Below are positions 59,614 to 64,000 of a DNA stretch of 64,000 nt, in pieces (position 1 is the stretch's first letter; each line of letters begins with the position of its first letter). The DNA comes from Branchiostoma floridae (Eukaryota > Chordata > Leptocardii > Amphioxiformes > Branchiostomatidae), in assembly GCF_000003815.2 (NCBI RefSeq), contig NW_023365729.1, positions 84,327 to 148,326 of the forward strand. The letters are read 5' to 3'. The notes beneath the pieces were generated by a model. It saw only the letters and a list, made by a program, of their open reading frames with translations, was not told where the DNA came from and ran no database searches. Position numbers and translations under genes: made by a program.

Positions 59614-61749
59614 ATGTATATGTACTAGTTTTACTTGTAGAAACAGCCACTTTGTTGTCTGTGTGTATATATTGCAATTATATTGTATCCTTTTGAATAA
59701 AAATAGTACAAAAAATAAACCCAGGGGGATAAATTGTTGTTATTGTAGATGTGTATCTTCTGGAGAAACAGTGTCACACTCTGATGGCTTCCCTATTACA
59801 TCAGTCATAGCTAATATCCTGGTCTTTTCTGTTGCATTGCCATTGTAGTTTTATATAGGACACCAGTTTAGGAAGTTTTCTGGGCTCACTTCCAGTCATG
59901 TAAAGGGGCAAAGTATGACAGGATTTCTACATTTAGTACTAGTGTAGGGTAGCCTTGCACTAGCCTCCTTCACCAGCCTCTGTGGGCATTGGCATAAGTT
60001 TTTTTTGAGTGATGGGGGAGGGCGATTTTCAACCAGGAATTTATCCTGAAGCTCCCCTTTACACAGGGATGCTAGCTTTATGTCACCATCCAAAATAGTG
60101 ACATAAAGTGAAAAAAGCAAACCCTTGCAGCTTGTTGCAGGCGCAGGGAATTAAAGCAGCCAGTTTGGCAACTGAAATAATAAAACAATAGGTCCATAAT
60201 TTGATTTATTGTTCATCTAATACTAGCATATATCATTCATACATCCACAAATGTTTGGTTACCTAAAGTTTGTACATTTCATCAAACTTACAAAACAAGT
60301 GTCCTCATAACAGAAAAATTCCTAAAATTTACAGGAATACATGTTCTGACAGAATATTTCAAGTAAATAAAAAAACAACATCTGTAGTGGAAAAGTATAC
60401 ACAAAGGATTTTAATAAAGCATTGTGTTGGAGTGAAGTATGAAAATTTAAAATTAAATGTGACAAGGTGAGGTTGACAGTTTCTTGTGTAAAAGAAAAAT
60501 TAAACCTAATACGTCTTATTACATACATTGTAGTATGTGTCCTATAAACATGGCAGCACAAAATCTGCAGCACAAAATGTCCCGAAACAAAAGTCCAGCT
60601 TGCAAAACATTACAGCAAGATGAACATTACACTTTACTCATCTATGTTTCACTCATCCAAACACTCTAAAACAGACTATTTGTTTAAAAATACACATGAA
60701 CACTGACCCTTTGATATTACAGAACAAGTAAGTTCAAGTATGGCACATAGTATGATGTAGGTTAGAAATGTACAAATTCAGTGTTCTGGGCTGTAGTTGA
60801 AGTTTAGTCATTGCACCAAGGTATTTCCACACAAATAGCTTTTTTTGCCAGTCACACAGCTGGAAAATTGGTCGGTCAACAAGTCTCTAAATTACATTTT
60901 CGTGAGTAATACACCCTGTGCTCTTGATCACCATGCAAATTTTTAGAGATGCCTGCAGGTCTGATCCCAATGTAATGTGATAGAGAAGATTTTGATGTGA
61001 AAAATGTTGTTGAGTCCTGCAACTTTTTAATTTTGTGACCTGGTAATGCATCAGAAGCTTGTTGACTGTTTGACAAGCATTCTAGACTACAAGAGCACTC
61101 AAAATTTTTCGTCAGTCTTTCAAAACAAAGGCATTGTTCCCCAATACTGCAGCAGTTTGTGATTGAGAGACTAAAAACATGACATTCCATATTGCTGGTT
61201 AAATGTCATGAGCCTACAGATTTATTCATACGGATAAATCAACAGAACTAATCTATCTGCTATCTTCATGCGAATATTGTACAGTTCAGCTTTGAGGACT
61301 TCATCATAGTAAATACAACAAAGAATGCAATATTGAAACTTGAAAAAAAAAACTGACAAAACTCAAGAAAACAGTTAATCTACAAATACACATCAACAAG
61401 AGGACATATTTCAATAATACATCATTTATCAACCTGGAAGTACATTATAACTAGCATGTTCATTACCAAGAAAAGGTCCTCTAGCATGTTTATTACCAAG
61501 AAAAGGTCCTTAGCTAAAAAGACACTAAGGACATTGTCCCTAGAATTTCTCTTGATCTTCTTAGTGACAAACGAGATGCTAACTTCCCCCTAAAATGCTA
61601 CATCTTCTAGTGTTTCATCAAATTCAAAGTAGATTTTTAAAAAGATGCCATCAATGTATAAATTTGTCAACAGCAATTGCAAAATTCCTGTGCATTTCAG
61701 TATATGGCAGTTAAAGTAAAGTGAAGGCTACAGTTCTGTACTAACTAAG

Positions 61750-62902
61750 TTATGTTGCAGTTTTCACGCGGCCAGAGCCGGACTTGGATGCGATAAGCCT
61801 GTCCACCATGGTGCGAGCGTAGCGTAGGCGAGTGAAGAGCTCCTTGCTGCATCCCTGTTCTTCGATCAGGGACAGGCGGAAGGTCCGAGAGTTACGCTTT
61901 TCGTCGATGTAGGTGACTGCGCCCATGAGGGGGCACAGGATGATCTTGGTGTGATCCTGTAGAGGTATCAATGAAAAAATAAAAGTTGTGAACTGTTGTT
62001 GTTTCCAGTCAAAAAAGGAAAAGCATTTATAGATAGCAATTATTGTCATACTTTAGACTGCCTAAGACAAAAAAAAAAGAATCTGTGTGATATCACTATT
62101 AACCTGATGGAATTATTCTTTGATCCCAAACTTAGGGGCAATAGAGAAAATAGATTTCCCTTCCCCCATAGGGGATGGAAACATAAAAATAGCCAACGTG
62201 CTATGAATAATATAATGAAATAATGCCTTATTTTACTTTCAAAGTCTATGAAAAGTGTATCAATAAGGATCAGTATGATATGTCGCAAGTCTTGCTACTA
62301 ACCTAAATAAAGGCACAAAGGAATGATCCCTTAACATAGAAATACTTTTTTCTGCATACCAGTGCAGGTAACATTAAAGCACCAGACAAATTCTACCTGC
62401 ACCACTCTGAATTTAGGAAGTGTGGATGACTAAAATTGTTCAGGAACCATTGCTAGTTTTTTCTTTTATACTTTATAATTATAGGTGGTAACGGTCAATG
62501 CAGCTAATAACAATCCATATACACCTACACCATATGACACTTATGTATAAAACCCAGTACATGGACCAGTGCAGGTTTGGTGCAGGTAGATACCAGAAAT
62601 ACCTGCACAACTCCAATTTTACCTGCACTAACCTGCATATGTAGGTGGTATTTCAAGCCCTGTGAATTTTTGTGTAACAACATGTGTTGAAACAGTAAAC
62701 TGTTGGAAAAGTCTCCTACCTGGAAGAAGTTGATCTGTAGGGTCCCACTGCTGAGGTGAAGCACGATGGCGCTACGCGTGCGGAACCACATCCGGAGGAA
62801 CGGCAGCCGCGCCATCTCCTGCACCTCGCGGGGGGCGATGTTCGCTCCCGCCTTCAGCAAGTGTTCGCTCATGTAGTTGCGGAAGTATTTCAGTAGGGTT
62901 AC
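61750..62902 (-). CDS. PLK1: Polo-like kinase 1, last two coding exons (partial)
   Basis: Exons complement(join(61750..61956, 62720..62902)). The upstream exon is 61 codons, phase 0 on both sides ([20 protein letters not shown] to LQINFFQ). The terminal exon is 68 codons plus TAA ([20 protein letters not shown] to SGRVKTAT). Together they form most of polo box 2 and the C-terminal tail. Established knowledge: in human PLK1 the His and Lys of DHTK form the phosphothreonine pincer (H538, K540); both are kept here. The LLKYFRNYM and RLRYARTMV segments fit PLK1 better than PLK2/3. The kinase domain and polo box 1 lie to the right, beyond the window. PLK1 controls mitotic entry, centrosome maturation and cytokinesis. 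Confidence 0.93.
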
Positions 62903-64000
62903 CTAGGGAGAATGGACAATTGTGAGTGCAAACTTGTCTTATCATAAAATACATAGTTTATCAATTATCATCAAGTTATCAGATTTTACATGGATTCAAA
63001 AGGAAACCCTAAGAATTTCTTACAATTCAATTGGGAATCATCAGGTACAAATCAACCCCATTCATCAAACAACTCCATATAAATATAATAGTCTGCTAGT
63101 CACATGCAACTATGTGTTATGTATGTTGTCACCGTTGGACAAGTAGTCCATGGGCCAGGACCCGAAATTGACGATATTTGTACCACTGAGAGGGACCAGA
63201 GCTACCATGCATTTTTTTAATCTGCAATAACCAAAGTTTATTTTAATCCATGATAACAAGCTTTTATGTACAGCTTTCTTGTTGTAATCACGTGACCAAG
63301 TGACGTTATCCAAACGGATCTCTCAGATTGACACTATGCTGAAAGGAACGCGTAGAAATATCAAACATCAATATTTTGAAATAAAAATTCATAGGTTGGT
63401 AGAACCAGTCACTACAACCACCGAAATATTCTTCCTTTTTTAATATCTAGCTTTGATAGAAAATTATGAGTCCTAAAATCAGATTTTTTTGGAGATTTTC
63501 TCATAAAAAATATATAGTCTACTTTCCAATATCGTACATTTCTTCACATTACCTATGGGGCCTTGCCTGATGATTTAGACTTACTGTGCATACCATTCGC
63601 TGCATATCAAACTTTGAATGGTATAAATCCGTCCATGCAATCCGGAGATATAAATGTGTGAAGGATGACACATCTGCCAGCTTGTAAGTGACAATATCGT
63701 TGCTAAAGCCGTTGCTAAGGCCGTTGCTATGGAGGTTTCAGATCGTACTCCACAACAAAACTGATACACAGAACTAATTTTTCTGTAGTATTTTGCTCTG
63801 ATTACCTCAGTAGAAGTGTACAGAATAGTGTTGACATGTTTAGCATTTAACAGATGCAGAAATATGTTTTTATACGTTGTTTCCTTCAGAATCATTAGCA
63901 AAACTGTTGCTAAGGCCGTTGCTATGGGGATACTCGGTCATGTTTCAAGCAAAGAACAGCATAGAATCAAATTTTAAACACTCCTATTTTGCTCCTGTCA
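62903..64000 (-). other. PLK1: PLK1 intron, running out of the window
   Basis: The acceptor lies at 62,903-62,904. No further coding exon is seen to the edge, so the next upstream exon is outside. The stretch is AT-rich and holds copies of a CGTTGCTAAGGC-type short repeat. Confidence 0.6.
63699..63928. repeat. Short GTTGCTAAGGCC repeats bracketing ~200 bp
   Basis: Three 12-bp units (CGTTGCTAAAGC, CGTTGCTAAGGC, CGTTGCTATGG) lie at 63,699-63,733. TGTTGCTAAGGCCGTTGCTA recurs in the same orientation at 63,905-63,928. Probably a minor repeat element. Confidence 0.5.

Larger units (their letters stand above)
57821..61749. other. Region between the convergent lectin and PLK1 genes
   Basis: Contains a MITE (58,042-58,262), the R2-like retrotransposon end (58,680-59,613 on the - strand) and AT-rich sequence. 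Candidate poly(A) signals for the lectin gene are AATAAA at 58,646-58,651 and about 59,696. For PLK1 on the - strand, TTTATT occurs at 61,221-61,226 and 60,205-60,210. The - strand frame at 60,876-61,190 has no recognisable domain and probably lies in the PLK1 3' UTR. Confidence 0.55.

Noticed and set aside
60876-61190. Cysteine-rich 104-residue - strand frame
   Set aside because: No domain or splice support; lies where the PLK1 3' UTR is expected.

Overview
The window reads as animal nuclear DNA and most likely comes from a cephalochordate (amphioxus, Branchiostoma-like). The organism call is an inference. It rests on intron-rich genes with consistent GT/AG junctions, a polo-like kinase 1 gene, a type II receptor joining LDLa modules to a C-type lectin domain, secreted-type NHL propellers, a short-chain-collagen-C4-like exon, and very many foldback MITEs, SINE-like elements and non-LTR retrotransposon remnants. 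There are no bacterial features.

Layout. (1) Positions 1-47,085 are a tandem segmental array of units of about 14-19 kb. Each of three full units carries one six-exon gene on the + strand: copy A 182-8,916, copy B 14,402-23,928, copy C 33,517-42,715. A fourth unit survives only as a 5'-flank fragment (46,041-47,085). The predicted protein is an unusual type II membrane protein. Its long cytoplasmic tail is built from two in-frame repeat arrays rich in adaptor-binding motifs (PPxY, an SH3 ligand, NPxY, YxN). One membrane helix, a short stalk and a six-bladed NHL-type propeller follow. All junctions agree in phase between the copies. A and C are intact (944 and 801 codons). B carries a 2-base insertion in exon 2 that breaks the frame. 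(2) Positions 48,825-57,820 hold a second type II receptor on the + strand: ten coding exons, 529 codons, with a tyrosine-motif cytoplasmic tail, membrane helix, Ser/Thr stalk, four four-cysteine LDLa modules and a C-type lectin-like domain. Two of its exons are preceded by tandem decoy copies of their own acceptor and 5' end. (3) Positions 58,680-59,613 (- strand) hold the 3' end of an R2-like non-LTR retrotransposon. (4) Positions 61,750-62,902 (- strand) hold the last two coding exons of PLK1, convergent with the lectin gene; the rest of PLK1 lies beyond the right edge.

Mobile DNA explains most length differences between the units. These include a TTAA-flanked element in unit B carrying a terminal exon of a collagen-C4-like gene and an assembly gap, a 3.5-kb insertion with a 163-bp internal tandem repeat, an 872-bp element with 19-bp inverted ends, a 5'-truncated CR1/L2-like LINE in copy C, hexanucleotide (GGGCTA)n arrays of very different length, and many foldback MITEs.

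Taken together, the NHL genes and the lectin gene look like a small cluster of surface receptors with short linear signalling motifs in their cytoplasmic tails. A recognition or immune-type role is an inference from architecture only.
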